A stretch of 64,000 nucleotides of DNA from Eurosta solidaginis (taxonomy: Eukaryota; Arthropoda; Insecta; Diptera; Tephritidae), in the NCBI RefSeq assembly GCF_040869045.1, contig NC_090320.1, forward strand, positions 251,100,978 through 251,164,977, given 5' to 3'. Position 1 is the first letter of the stretch. The number at the start of each line of letters is the position of its first letter. Of the stretch, positions 21,111 through 32,089 are shown piece by piece. The position numbers and the translations under genes were made by a program. The notes beneath the pieces were generated by a model that was given only the letters and a program-made list of their open reading frames with translations, was not told the origin of the DNA and ran no database searches.

Positions 21111-24100
21111 TATTCGTCGGATATCCTCTTCAAAATAATGTTGCTGCAAATTCCACACAATGCATAAAAGCGCCGTTTCCAATTCCTGAAGGGCGAGAGA
21201 GTGCATGTCAAAATCATTTAGTTTACGTAAGCCCATTCTATGTACCCTTGAATAAAATCGAAACATCCACGCAACGATGCGTAGAATTTTCATATGCGAG
21301 CTATATCTTTTTATAACCTCCAGGATGTAGTTGAACCTTGTCGCTATTTGGAACACCGACTTTCTTTTTTCTTTATCTACTTCTGCGTAGTCAACTTTAT
21401 CGATTTTGGTTTGGGGCCAGTGCTCCTTACTATGGGATAAAAATGGCGGACCCTGATACCATATTGAATTAGCGAGCTCTGAGCAAGTTGAGCCTCTCGA
21501 AACAATGTCAGCCGGGTTGCTACTTGTTGGAACATGCCTCCAGTGGCATGCCGCTGTCAGATCTTGAATTTCTGATATCCTATTACCAACAAATGCCGAT
21601 AATGTAGACGAATGTTGCTTTAACCAGTAGAGAACTATTTGGGAATCTGTCCATAAGTACACTTCTGTCGTATATTTACCCGAGCATGATTTGATTTTAT
21701 TGTAAAGTTGCGATAGCAGATGTGCTCCACAAAGTTCAAGCTTTGGCAATGACTTCTTTTTAGTAGGGGCAACTCTGGATTTTGCTGTGAGAAGATTAAC
21801 GCAAGTGACGTTATGAGAGTTGATTACTCGTAGGTAGATACAACAGCCGTATGCCCGTATGGAGGCATCACAGAATCCGTGTACCTGTACGGAAACTGCA
21901 TTCTCTGCCAAACAGTATCGAGGGACTTTCAATGACGGAAGTAGTGCTAAATCCTGTACAAATTTTTTCCATGCGGTATGCAAGTTTTGGGGAATAGATT
22001 CATCCCAATCAATCTTTAATAGCCAAAGTTCTTGCAGAATAGTTTTTGCTACGATAACGAGAGGGGATAACAAACCAAGAGGGTCAAAAAGTGACGATGC
22101 TAGCGATAAAATTTTTCGTTTCGTACATTTGTTATCCACAGTCGATTTCGCTTTGAACGAAAACATAAACAAATCAGTGCCTTGATCCCATTGTATGCCT
22201 AGGGCGCTTGTTACGAAGGATTCCTCTATGTTTAAATCCTTGACGGTTTTTTCCTCTCTGAAGCTTTGATGATTGGAATGCCATTTCGCTAATTCCATAC
22301 AACCGCCTTTTAGAATTGCAGTAACTTCCTTCTTAATTTGAGCTAGTTGCTTCGGGGTTTCCGCCCCACCCAGAAAATCATCGACATAAAACGAAGATTT
22401 TATAACCTTCGACCCAAGACCGAACTCCGATTCATATTGATCAGCTAGGTACTGAAGACTTCGCACTGCAAGGAAAGGTGCAGCTGCTGTATCATACGTC
22501 ACAGTATTTAACTTAAAGGTTTTAACTGGTTCATCCTCAGAATTTCTCCAAAGAATATATTGAAAACAATGATCGCGTGGATCTACAAGCACTTGGCGGT
22601 ACATTTTGACAACGTCAGCTGTGATAGCGTAGCAAAAAAGGCGAAACTGAACGAGTAACATGTATAACTCGGTTTGAGTAGTTGGCCCTACCAACAATAA
22701 GTCATTTAGAGATTTTTGAGATGTTGTTGGACACGATGCGTCAAAAACAGCTCTTAATTTTGTTGACGTGCTTGTAGGCTTTAGCACACAATGATGAGGA
22801 ATGTAATAATGCGGTTCATCAAGCTTCGGTGACTTCACTATGCTCATATGTCCTAATTCTTCGTATTCCTTCAAAAATGACGCATATTGGTATTTAATTT
22901 GCAAATCTTTAGATAAACGGCGCTCCATTGCTTTCAATCTCCTCAATGCAGTATCATATGAGAAGCCGAGAGAAGAAGGGTTATCCTTAAAGGGTAATCT
23001 TACAATAACTCTACCATCGGTGTCTCGAGAAACTGTTTCCAAATAAATTTTTTCACAGACTGTCTGCTCATCTGTCATTTTTTTTGATTTATCATCTGTA
23101 TCTTCAATTTTCCAAAGATACTCCAAGTTACGGTCAACTCTTTCGTCATATGTGAGTAAGCATGTTGGCGTAGATGATTTGCGTGGAACTGAAGGTTCGT
23201 ATCGGCCAGAAACGACCCACCCTAACAGAGTCTTTTGTAGGGACGGCAAATATTCTCCGAGTTTAATTTGGCCAACTGACAAGATTTCAAAGAAGCTTTC
23301 TGTTCCTAGCAAAAGATTAATGCGTTTTGACTTGAAAAATTCTTCATCGGCCAGTTGGGTATTTGGAGGCAAATTCCACGTAGAAATGTCAATTTGAGGT
23401 TCTGGCTGATACGAGATATGGGAAGTAACGCAAAAGGAAAGTTGTAGTTGTAACTGATTGAAACGAGATTTGACTGAAGTAGATATTTTATGCTTAATGT
23501 TTGTCCGTGACTCCCCTATGCTACTAATTTGTATGGAGTGTTTTTCTCTTGGCAAGCGCAACTTCTGTGCAAATTCCTCAGTAATGAGATTAATTTGTGA
23601 ACAAGAAACGAGTAATGCCCTGCCTAGTTGATAACCACCAGCTGAATCTCTCACGAGTACAAGTGCTGTTGCGAGAATCACTTGTTCCGCCGAGGATTGC
23701 CCACAATGAGTGTGAACTGTAGCGGCGGTACTGGCACTGACTTCATTTGACGCGACAAACGGTGATGACGATGACAACGAAGAGGGTGGTGCAGCAACAA
23801 GTGATTGATTGCGATGTAAGAGTGTATGGTGAGCCTGAGCGCACAGCTTGCACTTGAATGTAGAAGTGCAGTTTGTTACCTTATGATTTTTCGATAAGCA
23901 GTTTATGCATAGAGCGACGCGCTTAGCAAATGCAAAACGTTCAGCGACATCCATTTGTTTAAAACGGGGACATTGGTTTAGAGTGTGCTCAGCCTTAGAG
24001 CAGAGAGAGCACACACGCTTTGAGCAAGAAATTGAAAAGCTATGTTTTTGCATTTTGATTTTGCTGCAACCTTTTTTATTATCGGTTTTACGATTTTCGA

Positions 24101-24293
24101 AGCAAAGAGAATGAGATGTGTCAATTGACTCTAAAAACTGGCAGCGCCTTTCTAACACCTTTGCGCAGCTTTCCCAGGAGGGTAGTTTTTGGAAATCCAA
24201 AGACTCCTTCCATTTGCTTTGAGACTCTTCATCTACCTTTTCCATAGCTAAGTAGATGAGCATTGCATTGCATATACCTGTATGATTTCCCAA
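21081..24293 (-). pseudogene. BEL/Pao gag end-protease-RT-RNase H (1070 codons open)
   Basis: Long open frame. Two Cys/His knuckles at residues ~95-160 (CSLCSKAEHTLNQC; CINCLSKNHKVTNC). A protease-like region near residue 225 reads ALLVSCSQINLI where the active-site motif is normally D-S/T-G, so the catalytic Asp is lost. The RT region (~470-680) has LRAVFDASCPT, ADVVKMYRQVLVDP and the catalytic FYVDDFLGG. The RNase H region (~830-960) has GFCDAS, KLELCGAHLL, LWTDSQIVLYWL and SNPADIVSRG, the four acidic positions in order. The frame ends at 21081; the integrase continues in another frame after a shift near 21120. The open length fits recent loss of function. Confidence 0.9.
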
Positions 24294-24299
24294 AGATAA

Positions 24300-24978
24300 T
24301 AGTGAACTATAGAGCGCAGAGACATTGTCGAAAAGCTTCGTAGTTCACTGGCATTTGGCTTTGACATTGAACTGAGTTGAAATAATGAAGTGATGTTTTC
24401 CATGAAAATTAAAGTATTGTTGTCATATCGAACCCTTAGTCTTTCAAGAGCCTTTGGATAATTTTCATTAGTTACTTGGAAAGCGTTGATAGTCTCTAAA
24501 GCTGCACCTTTGAGGCACTTGCGCAAGTGGTTGAATTTCTCAACATTTGACAAACTAATCTCGCGATCGATAATTTGCTTGAATGAAGTGATGAAATTTT
24601 TGTAATTAGAGTGTTTTCCGTCGAAAGTCGGTAATTCTAAGGCAGGTAATTTTTTTGCATGTGGCACAGGATATGAAAAGGTTGTATCTGATACAGTGAT
24701 GTTGTGCACATCTTCCCCTAACTGCGATTGAATTTCGAGTTTAATTGACACATACAGATCTTCAATTTCACCCCGTGCATTATCCTCTGGCTCTAGTTTT
24801 TCAATATTCGATTGAATAGCTATGATTTGTTTAAAATACGACTCTAATATTCCTAGGCGGCTGTTGAGAGAGTCTTCCCTTCTCCTCTGCCATTTGCATC
24901 AATAATGGTTTTTATACGCGAAATATTTCTCTTGGTTGTTGTGCGTAGACCTTTGTATTCTTCCAGACTTGTAGCCAT
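24300..24978 (-). pseudogene. BEL/Pao gag N-terminal part, frameshifted
   Basis: The likely gag start is the ATG at 24978 (MATSLEEYKGLRTTT). A stop or shift lies near 24860-24890, after which an open frame (to ~24751 and on) continues with LPALELPTFDGKHSNYKNFI and ERLRVRYDNN. These are the PTFDG and LxxRYxN-like blocks of the capsid-like region of Pao/BEL gag (DUF1759-type). A second shift near 24300 passes into the long frame ending at 21081. In life this would form the particle that packages the RNA. Confidence 0.8.
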
Positions 24979-25482
24979 AATGGCTTAGTACCGCGAGTAA
25001 TGAAATCAGGGAATATAGCGACAGGAATATAAGCGACAGAAATAAATGAATGATCCTACTATCAATGTGATGCAGGTGGCAGATCTGAACCTCTTGAATG
25101 CAGTGCAATGCTCCGATGAGCTTTCCGCTAATATAATGTATAATTTGTTTCGATAAGAACTTACTTGTATAAATAGTCCTGGACCTTTGCACGAAAATGT
25201 TGCTATGTGTATACTGCGATGCAAATGTTACGATGAAATGTTGCGATGTAAAGGTTGTGCCTGTTGTCGAAGGTTAACTCTAGATCGCAGGATTTGAATG
25301 TTGGTATCGATTGGTTGGTAGATGTCCAAAGTTGATTCCTTTGTATCGTTGATGTTGCGAAAAAACGTAAGGTGTTCAAATAGTGCCTATTTATGCTGTC
25401 TCATTTTTCGTCGTGACCTTCAATCGACTTCTGCGAATCTGGACAATTTATTATTTTGCACTGCTCCACGTTTGGGCGCCAA

Positions 25483-25854
25483 TGTTCGATAAGAAGCTTT
25501 TTTCTTATTAATTTAAAATATTTAAGGGCGAGTGCAAAGAACGTATTACCAAATTTATAAAAAAGTTATGTATCCAAAGATGGTGGAAAGAACAAAATGA
25601 GAGCGAGAGTTTATTATTCAGATCTTTTTATACAAAATGTAGAGAGCTTAATTAACAGCTAACTTAGTTAATACAGAGGTGTAATAAATCTTAGTAGAAA
25701 TTGAGCAACTATGCTAATGCTAAGTTCACACTAATCTATAGTATTACAAAATTCAAATAAAGATAATCAAGAAATTTAAAATTGTATGTACATATGTATC
25801 TGTAAGGATAAAAATGAAAGTAAATATATCTCAACTTAAATATCTGACTGAACA
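25483..25854 (-). repeat. BEL/Pao 5' LTR
   Basis: 372 bp, nearly identical to 19457-19828. Directly internal to it (25466-25482, minus strand) is TTGGCGCCCAAACGTGG, in the primer-binding-site position; I cannot assign the tRNA with certainty. Confidence 0.9.
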
Positions 25855-27027
25855 CAATTTGTATACTCAGCTGAGCAGAGATCACAGAGTATATTAACTT
25901 TGTTCGCATAACGGTAATCCGTAACGGCATAAACTAATCGAGATAAGTATAGACTTCTATATATCAAAATGATCTGGGCGAAAAAAGAAATTCAGTTAGC
26001 CATGCCCGTCCGTCCGTCCGTCCGTCCGTCCGTCCGTCCGTATGTCCGTAAACACGATAACTTTAGTAAATGTTGAGGTATCTTAATGAAATTTGGTATG
26101 TAAGTTCCTGGGCACTCATCTCAGATCGCTATATAAATGAACGAAATCGGACTATAACCACGCCCACTTTTTCGATATCGAAAATTTTGAAAAACCGAAA
26201 AAGTGCGATAATTCATTACCAAAGACAGATAAAGCGATAAAACTAAATGGGAGGTGGGTTGACCTTATGAGGCAGAATAGAAAATTAGTAAAAGAATGTA
26301 ATTTAAAAGTTTTGCAAGCTGTAATTTGGCAGTCGTTGAAGATATCATGATGCTATTTGGCAGTAACGTTACTCCTATTACTATATGTGCGCTAAATAAA
26401 AATTAGCAAAATCGGATGACGAACACGTATAGGCATAGCTTCTAAGACTATAACTGTTTTCTGTGAAAATGGGCGAAATCGGTTGAAGCCACGCTCAGTT
26501 TTTATACACAGTCCACCGTCTGTCCTTCCGCTCGGCCGTTAACACGATAACTTGAGCAAAAATCGATATATCTTTACTAGACTTAGTTCACGTACTTATC
26601 TGAGCTCACTTTATCTTGGTATTAAAAATGGGCGAGATCCGACTATAACCACGGCCACTTTTTCGATATCGAAAATTTCGAAAAATGAAAAAATGCCATA
26701 ATTCCATACCAAATACGACAAAAGGGATGAAACATGGTGCTTGGATTGGTTTTTTGACGCAAAATAAAACTTTGGAAAAAACTTTATAAAATGGGTGTGA
26801 CACCTACCATATTAAGTAGAAGAAAATGAAAAAGTTCTGCAGGGCAAAATCAAAAGCCCTTGGCATCATGGCAGGAATACTGTTCGTGGTAGTACATATA
26901 TAAATAAATTAGCGGTACCCGACAGATGATGTTCTGGGTCACCCTGGTCCACATTTTGGTCGATGTCTAGAAAACGCCTTCACATATACAACTGACGGTC
27001 ACTCCCTTTTATAACCCTCATTAATAC

Positions 27028-27474
27028 TGTGACGAATATTAGCAACACTAAGGGATACTGTCATCTCTACGCCGATACTAAGCAGTCACGTGTATGTACA
27101 TAAACAAATCAATCATTATGTTTACACATATGTACATACAAGCAGCATACACATGCATATATCTGAGATACTCACAAAAGTATGCATATACATATGTATC
27201 TGGTAACTAAGTAATAAATTCTAGAAGAAGAAACGCCTAGAAGTATGCGAACGAGACAGCAGAGAGTATAAAAGGCGCGAAAGATGAGTAAGCATCAATC
27301 AGTTTGATTTAAGCACGCTATCAGTTGCGAAGCGAAGTTTAGTTGCGAAGTACTTTCAAAGTAATATAAGACCATTTTGTAATACAGAATATTGGAGTGT
27401 TTTATTCAACAGTTTAGCGACACGAACGTTAGTAGAAGGTGTAAAATAAGCGGAGTTTCACTAAGTTCGTTACA
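27028..27474 (+). mobile_element. Solo LTR (TGTGACGAAT...TTCGTTACA)
   Basis: Starts TGT and ends ACA, flanked by ATAC on both sides (27024-27027 and 27475-27478), a 4-bp target duplication. It shares its 3' part (GAATATTGGAGTGTTTTATT, CAACAGTTTAGCGA) with 31258-31809 and 48437-49410. No internal retroelement sequence adjoins it, hence a solo LTR. It carries TATAAAAG at 27267 and an initiator-like TCAGTTT at 27299. Confidence 0.88.
27267..27305 (+). promoter_or_regulatory. LTR core promoter (TATA box + initiator)
   Basis: TATAAAAG at 27267-27274 and TCAGTTTG at 27299-27306, spaced as TATA and arthropod initiator. The same pair at similar spacing is kept in the diverged LTR at 48.4-49.4 kb (minus strand, TATAAAAG at 49080-49087). 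Confidence 0.6.
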
Positions 27475-27479
27475 ATACC

Positions 27480-27950
27480 TTTAATTTGATACCCATATCG
27501 TACAAACACATTATAGAGTCACCCCTGGTCCATCTTTATGGCGATATCTCGAAAAGGCGTCCACCTAAAGAGCTAAAGCCCACTCCCGTTTAAAATACTC
27601 ATCACCATCTTTCATTTGATATTCATATCGTACAAACACATTCTAGAGTCACCCCTGGTCCAACTTTATGGCGATATCTCGAAAAGGCGTCCACCAACAG
27701 AGCTAAGGCCCGCTCCCTTTTAAAATACTCATTACCACCTTTCATTTGATACACATATCGTATAAACACATTCTAGAGTCAACCCCGGTACACCTTTATG
27801 ACGATATATCGAAAACGCGTCCACCTACAGAACTGTGGCCCACTCCCTTTTAAAATACTCTTTAATACCTTCCATTTGATACCCATGTCATACAAACACA
27901 TTCCAGGGCTACCCTAGGTTCATTTTCCTAAATGGTGATTTTCCCTTATT
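27480..27950 (-). repeat. ~130-bp tandem units inside HINE
   Basis: Four units, with CATTTGAT marks ending at 27490, 27620, 27750 and 27880 (130 bp apart). Words ACACATTCTAGAGTCACCCC, GATATCTCGAAAAGGCG and CACTCCC.TTTAAAATACTC. In reverse complement they resemble the Helitron unit at 7.8-11.8 kb. Confidence 0.8.
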
Positions 27951-28185
27951 TTGTCTCCAAAGCTCTCAGCTGAGTAGGTATGTAATGTTCGGTTACACCC
28001 GAACTTGGCCTTTCTTACTTATAATTTAAATTTTAATTTTAGTTTTTTTCAACACTTTTTGGGGATGAAATTCACAATTTTTTTGGTTTTTATAGAGTAC
28101 AGCACCACAAAGTGTTGTGTTGCTAACAATATTTATCTTTAATTCACTTTTTTAAACGTTTTTTCTCTAACCTTTTCTAATATAC

Positions 28186-28290
28186 TGTTGTGAATTTCAG
28201 GAAATTATTGATTACTCTGCACCTTTTGTTACCTTACGAATCGCTGAACTGTCGAATAAGTAACTCAAATATTCAGTATAGCAAAATGTA
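28186..28290 (-). repeat. Fragment related to the solo-LTR family
   Basis: GCTGAACTGTCGAATAAGTA followed by ACTCAAATATTCAG is a diverged form of the LTR stretch GCTAAACTGTTGAATAAATA in the 48.4-kb copy (same strand). Ends are not identified. Confidence 0.5.
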
Positions 28291-28317
28291 TGCATTTACC
28301 ACACTACTATGCTGTAA

Positions 28318-28796
28318 GTTTTAATTGATTGATGGAACAGCTGATTTCTGTTGATATTTGATAAGAACTTTATATTGGTAGCGCAAGATGTGCACGGGTC
28401 CGGCTCGGATATATTATTTCTAATTCCTGTTTTTATGTACGGATCCCTTTTGCGCTCTTATTTGGAATCCAAATCTATACATAAAGTTTGGCTGTAGAGA
28501 TAGAGATTCGGGCTATTAGCGAGCTTTTGGGCAATTTTGGTGGAAGTACTTTTGTTTAGCTATATTTATTAAAATAATTTGTTAAAAATAAACGATTGTG
28601 AGCACACAAAGAAATCTATTTGTACTATGGCACTATTTTGAATATTTACACTGCATTACCGACAGTTGCTACCATACGCCCGATGGCAGCGCATGCTGAA
28701 AGCTTTAACTGATTGATAGAAGAGCTGATTTCTGTTGATATTTGATAAGAGACTTTTATATTGGTTGCGCAAGATGCGCACGGGTCTGGCTCGTTT
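28318..28796 (+). repeat. Dispersed repeat with ~372-bp direct duplication of its end
   Basis: An ~85-bp block (AGCTGATTTCTGTTGATATT ... GCACGGGTCCGGCTCG) occurs at 28335-28410 and again at ~28707-28796, with the body between. The body plus the second block matches 16042-16435 inverted. It may be a small LTR-like (TRIM-type) element or a tandem dimer. Confidence 0.6.
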
Positions 28797-28799
28797 TAT

Positions 28800-29400
28800 A
28801 TATTTTTGTCGAACAAAGATTCAGTTTCCCGTGGAAACTTGAATGTGTTAAATTTTCGTACAATTTATTTTTAAATGTATGTATATATTTTTTTGCAAGA
28901 ATTTATTTTCAAGAACAGTATGACAAACAGGTTACCAATGTTAAAGATGTAACAAATTCCAGACATGTCAAACGATTTTCAAAATAAAGATCAAAGTATG
29001 CTCTCCAACTTGTTTTTTGTGTTTGAAATAAAGACTGTAATCCTCTTGCACCACCCACCTTTTTGAATAACTTGTGGCCAAATGATCTGAGTGTTTAAAT
29101 AATTTTTTTGTGTGCCAACGCAACGGCGCACTTATCAATCTTCAGCATAGCATAGGTACGCAAACTTTTCAAAGTAATTCGCACAGTGAAGTAAAACATG
29201 TAAAAAGACGAGTAAAAATTGTTAAGCAACAAAAAATGTATTTTATTTTAAAAGCAGTATTCTTTTTTAATTTTGCCACTTGGACATTGAATGTTTTACG
29301 ATTTTGAACTTTTGCTACAGAAATACCGAAAAAAATTTAAAACTGCAGAAAATAAAAAACCAATTTGCAACCAATAAGCAAATTATGAAAGGTTATGTTA
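28800..29400. other. AT-rich sequence, nothing recognised
   Basis: No coding frame with family resemblance and no tandem repeat. Short open frames at 28742-28987 and 29110-29307 lack any supporting feature. Confidence 0.35.
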
Positions 29401-29404
29401 GAAG

Positions 29405-30690
29405 GCAGTGTCCAGTCAGAAGACCCGTTATGAGTATTTTTTTGCAGTGTTTCTACTGCTTTGGTTACGGCTACTACTTCCGCCTGAAAAACGTTCAGTG
29501 ATCTGGCAGCTTGTAGGATCCGTTTCTTTCCGAATCAGCACAGTATACCGCAGACCCTATCCCTTTCACTACTTTGGAAACATCCGTGACACGTGTGAGA
29601 TACACGCACCTCGTGAGCACCCTTGCGCCAATCATCTACCACTATTGTGTCTCTAAGAGCCCCTTCGAAGCCCATATGCGGAATCATGTAGTCTGTTCGT
29701 CCTGTAATTGATGACGCTATACTACTATGGCCGTATGATCTGCGCTTAAAGCGGCCCGAGTTGTTGTTGATGTTGTAGCGATAAGGACTCTCCCCGAAGG
29801 CCTTGGGGAGTGTTATCGAGTTGATGGTACTTCGCCGGATGCAGATCCGGTACGTTCCGGTACCAAACCCGACCATCTCGGGAACGATTTGTTATGACCA
29901 CATGCGACCTTCTAGGCCATACCGCCCCCACCCCCTAGATCCATGAGGAGTTCGGGGTCGCCAGAGCATCGGCTGTTAATAAAACGGGATTCGCCACGGA
30001 TAGGTGAGGTTGACAATTGAGTTTGAAGAAGCTATATATTACGCTAGCAACCTGAAAGGGTTGCGCTACACAACCCCTTGAATCTAATTGGTATTTTAGT
30101 CGCCTCTTACGACAGGCATACCTACCGTGGGCATATTCTAACCCCCTAACCCGCTGGGGGGAAGCGGCCCCGAGTCGCTGAGCCTTGTTGCAGTTGTTAA
30201 CGCTATATAATTTGTCACCAGGTCTACAGGCGGAGCGTGCAGAATGGCATACAGTGCAGCCGTCGGGATTGTTTGATGCTAAGAATTGATAGCCTACATA
30301 CCCTCTATAATTTTTTGAGGTAGGTTCTTTTTCGTGACTGTCTACCAAACAAGCACTCCATAGCATAGGATAGGCCTTATAATCGCTGTAAAAACCCATT
30401 GAGAGAGGGCGATTAACCCCAAGTACAATCCAGCATTCTTTTACGTGCATAAATTGCCGTTGAGGCCTTCTTCACTCTTTCCTTCACGTTGAGCTTCCAC
30501 GACAACTTACTGTCTAGAATGATTACTAGATATTTTGTGCAAGGTTTCTTCTTCAGGGTCACTCCATCTGGCTTAGGCCTGGTCCAATTTGGGACCTTGT
30601 GCCTCTTATTAAACAAGGCCATATCCGTCTTACTTGCATTGGTTTATTCAACCATGAAGAATGTCTCACCCGTGACAAGTACTTAGAAAA
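29405..30690 (-). mobile_element. R1/I-like LINE fragment (RT end and RNase H), split by a retroposon
   Basis: The minus frame at 30413-30622 reads KRHKVPNWTRPKPDGVTLKK and YLVIILDSKLSWKLNVKERV, the post-catalytic RT segment (usually KYLGVILD) of R1/LOA-type LINEs. Further segments follow to 30175. After the 400-bp retroposon at 29761-30160, the frame at 29535-29735 shows an RNase H-like region (GAHEVRVSHTCHGC, then CGILC, then FQAEVVAV near 29480). Both ends are missing. Confidence 0.7.
29761..30160 (-). mobile_element. CAA-tailed retroposon, full-length copy with target duplication
   Basis: About 400 bp. In its own sense it runs from CCAGCGGGTTAGGGGGTTAG through GGTAGGTATGCCTGTCGTAA to a tail CTACAACATCAACAACAA. 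It is flanked by AAAGCGGCCCGAG (29748-29760) and GAAGCGGCCCCGAG (30161-30174), a ~13-bp target duplication with one indel. The host is the R1-like LINE, which continues on both sides. Non-coding; no clear pol III boxes. Confidence 0.85.
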
Positions 30691-30724
30691 AATTGTTAGT
30701 AATGAGTAGGCATAAATTATTAAA

Positions 30725-30830
30725 TAGCGATAAAAGCACTCCCCGAAGGTTTTGGGGTGTGTTATCGATGTTTATGGTCCCTTGGCGGATATAGACCCAG
30801 TACGTTCCGGTAACAAGCTTGAATCCCATG
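30725..30830 (-). repeat. CAA-tailed retroposon, 3' fragment
   Basis: TAGCGATAAAAGCACTCCCC, GAAGGTTTTGGGGTGTGTTA and CAGTACGTTCCGGTAACAAG match the 3' third of the family. The tail is missing. Confidence 0.65.
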
Positions 30831-31257
30831 TTACGTGCTTCAACTTGTCTATTAGACTCTGAAATCTCCAGCTGGGTTTATCAGAATGCTTCAAAAAAGA
30901 TGAAATATTTCATACAATTTTCCCACCCGTGATCATAAAACATCCACATGGAATAGCAGTGAAACCTTAAAGGATCAAATGAAGCAATACGAAAAACCAT
31001 TGCCTGGACTCGAAACGAAAGCCAAAATATGCTCACTTTTAACGTAAATCGAAACACTGCAAAAATGGTTTTCGAAATAAAACAAAACTAAATATATATC
31101 AGATTAGACTGGGTCGAAAAAAAAAATTGCAACAGTTTGCTCCTAAATTTTAAAAAGAGTATGTTGAGAGGGTCTTGAAAAAATGTTTTTAAATTTTTGT
31201 ATCCTTGCAAATACAGCTGAACTTGGTTATTTGATGTCTGATTTCTTAATTTCATAT
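30831..31257. other. Nothing recognised
   Basis: AT-rich, no coding frame or repeat boundary seen before the solo LTR at 31258. Confidence 0.35.
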
Positions 31258-31809
31258 TGTGACGAATATTACCATCTCTAAGCTGATACTAAGCAGCCGT
31301 ATGTACGTAAATAAATCAATCATCATGTACACGCATACATACAAGGCAGCGGAGAAATACTCACAAACACATGTAATCATCAGCCGAAGTAGTACTCACA
31401 TATACACCCGCATATGGATACAAACTACAAACATACATTTATATGACTGGTAACCATGAGGACAAAACGAAGTACCTGCTGTCATCCAGCAAAGAGTCAG
31501 CGCATACGCGCCTTGGCCAGGTGGAAAACGATTTAAACTCCCTTGGTGTGACCAATTGGCGCCGGTTGGCGGAGCGAAGGAGCGACTGGCGCGCCTTGTT
31601 GGACGGCCATAACCGTTTAGACGGTTAAGCGCCAATTAAGTAAGTAAGTAATCAGTTGCGAAGTGAAGTTTAATTGTGAAGTACTCTCAAAGTAGTCTAA
31701 TAAAGGTCATTTTATAATACAGAATATTGGAGTGTTTTATTCAACAGTTTAGCGATACGAATGTTAGCAGAAGGTTGCAAATAAGCGGAATTTCTCTAAA
31801 TTCGTTACA
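31258..31809 (+). mobile_element. Solo LTR with RTE-like LINE fragment inserted
   Basis: TGTGACGAATATTACC ... TTCGTTACA, flanked by ATAT at 31254-31257 and 31810-31813. The 3' ~150 bp match the LTR at 27028-27474. The stretch holding TATA and initiator in that copy is replaced here by the 31441-31650 LINE fragment. Confidence 0.85.
31441..31650 (+). mobile_element. RTE-like LINE 3' end
   Basis: The plus frame gives TRLGQVENDLNSLGVTNWRR then LAERRSDWRALLDGHNRLDG, the C-terminal end of RTE-type LINE proteins. A short 3' UTR GGTTAAGCGCCAATTAAG and an (AAGT)n tail follow. A related 3' end lies at 57770-57930. Strongly 5' truncated. Confidence 0.75.
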
Positions 31810-32089
31810 ATATGTTATAATTCTTGTCTTGACAATCTTCTAATGCTTCATTTCACCAAACTATAAAAAACGAGCCTGTCAAAACGACTGCAGGGCTCAT
31901 AAGGACATTGAAAACAATTTTAAATCTTCTCAAAGCATAGCATACAAATATTTAAAATCGGATTTCAAATAAAAAAGTTACAACAAAAAAAAAATAACGG
32001 CTGTATTTGCAAGGATGAAAAAAGAAAATTTTTCAATTTACTCGAAACCCTCCAAACTAAGCTAAAAATTAACGGGCGGACTTTTGCAA

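Larger units (their letters stand above)
19457..25854 (-). mobile_element. BEL/Pao-type LTR retrotransposon, nearly complete
   Basis: Two 372-bp LTRs (TGTTCG...GAACA) flank a minus-strand gag-pol region. CAATT lies on both outer sides (19452-19456 and 25855-25859), a 5-bp target duplication. The LTRs differ by about five substitutions by my reading (~1.3%), indicating recent insertion. Domain order zinc knuckle-protease-RT-RNase H-integrase-DUF5641-like end is typical of BEL/Pao. Several frame breaks mean it is not intact. I see no envelope ORF. Confidence 0.93.
25862..28020 (+). mobile_element. HINE/helentron-like element, variant A, with nested solo LTR
   Basis: Left end GTATACTCAGCTGAGCAGAG, directly at the BEL target site. 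Right end CTCTCAGCTGAGTAGGTATG, then hairpin GTTCGG-TTACAC-CCGAAC and CTTTCTTACTT at 28020. The body has a (CCGT)n run at 26008-26042, repeated CGCCCACTTTTTCGATATCG blocks, and a ~130-bp tandem array (27480-27950). A solo LTR sits at 27028-27474. Non-coding. Confidence 0.75.

Noticed and set aside
26008..26042. (CCGT)n run as a possible CRISPR or telomere-like repeat
   Set aside because: It is an ordinary tetranucleotide expansion at the fixed CCGTCCGTCCG site of HINE copies; no spacers.
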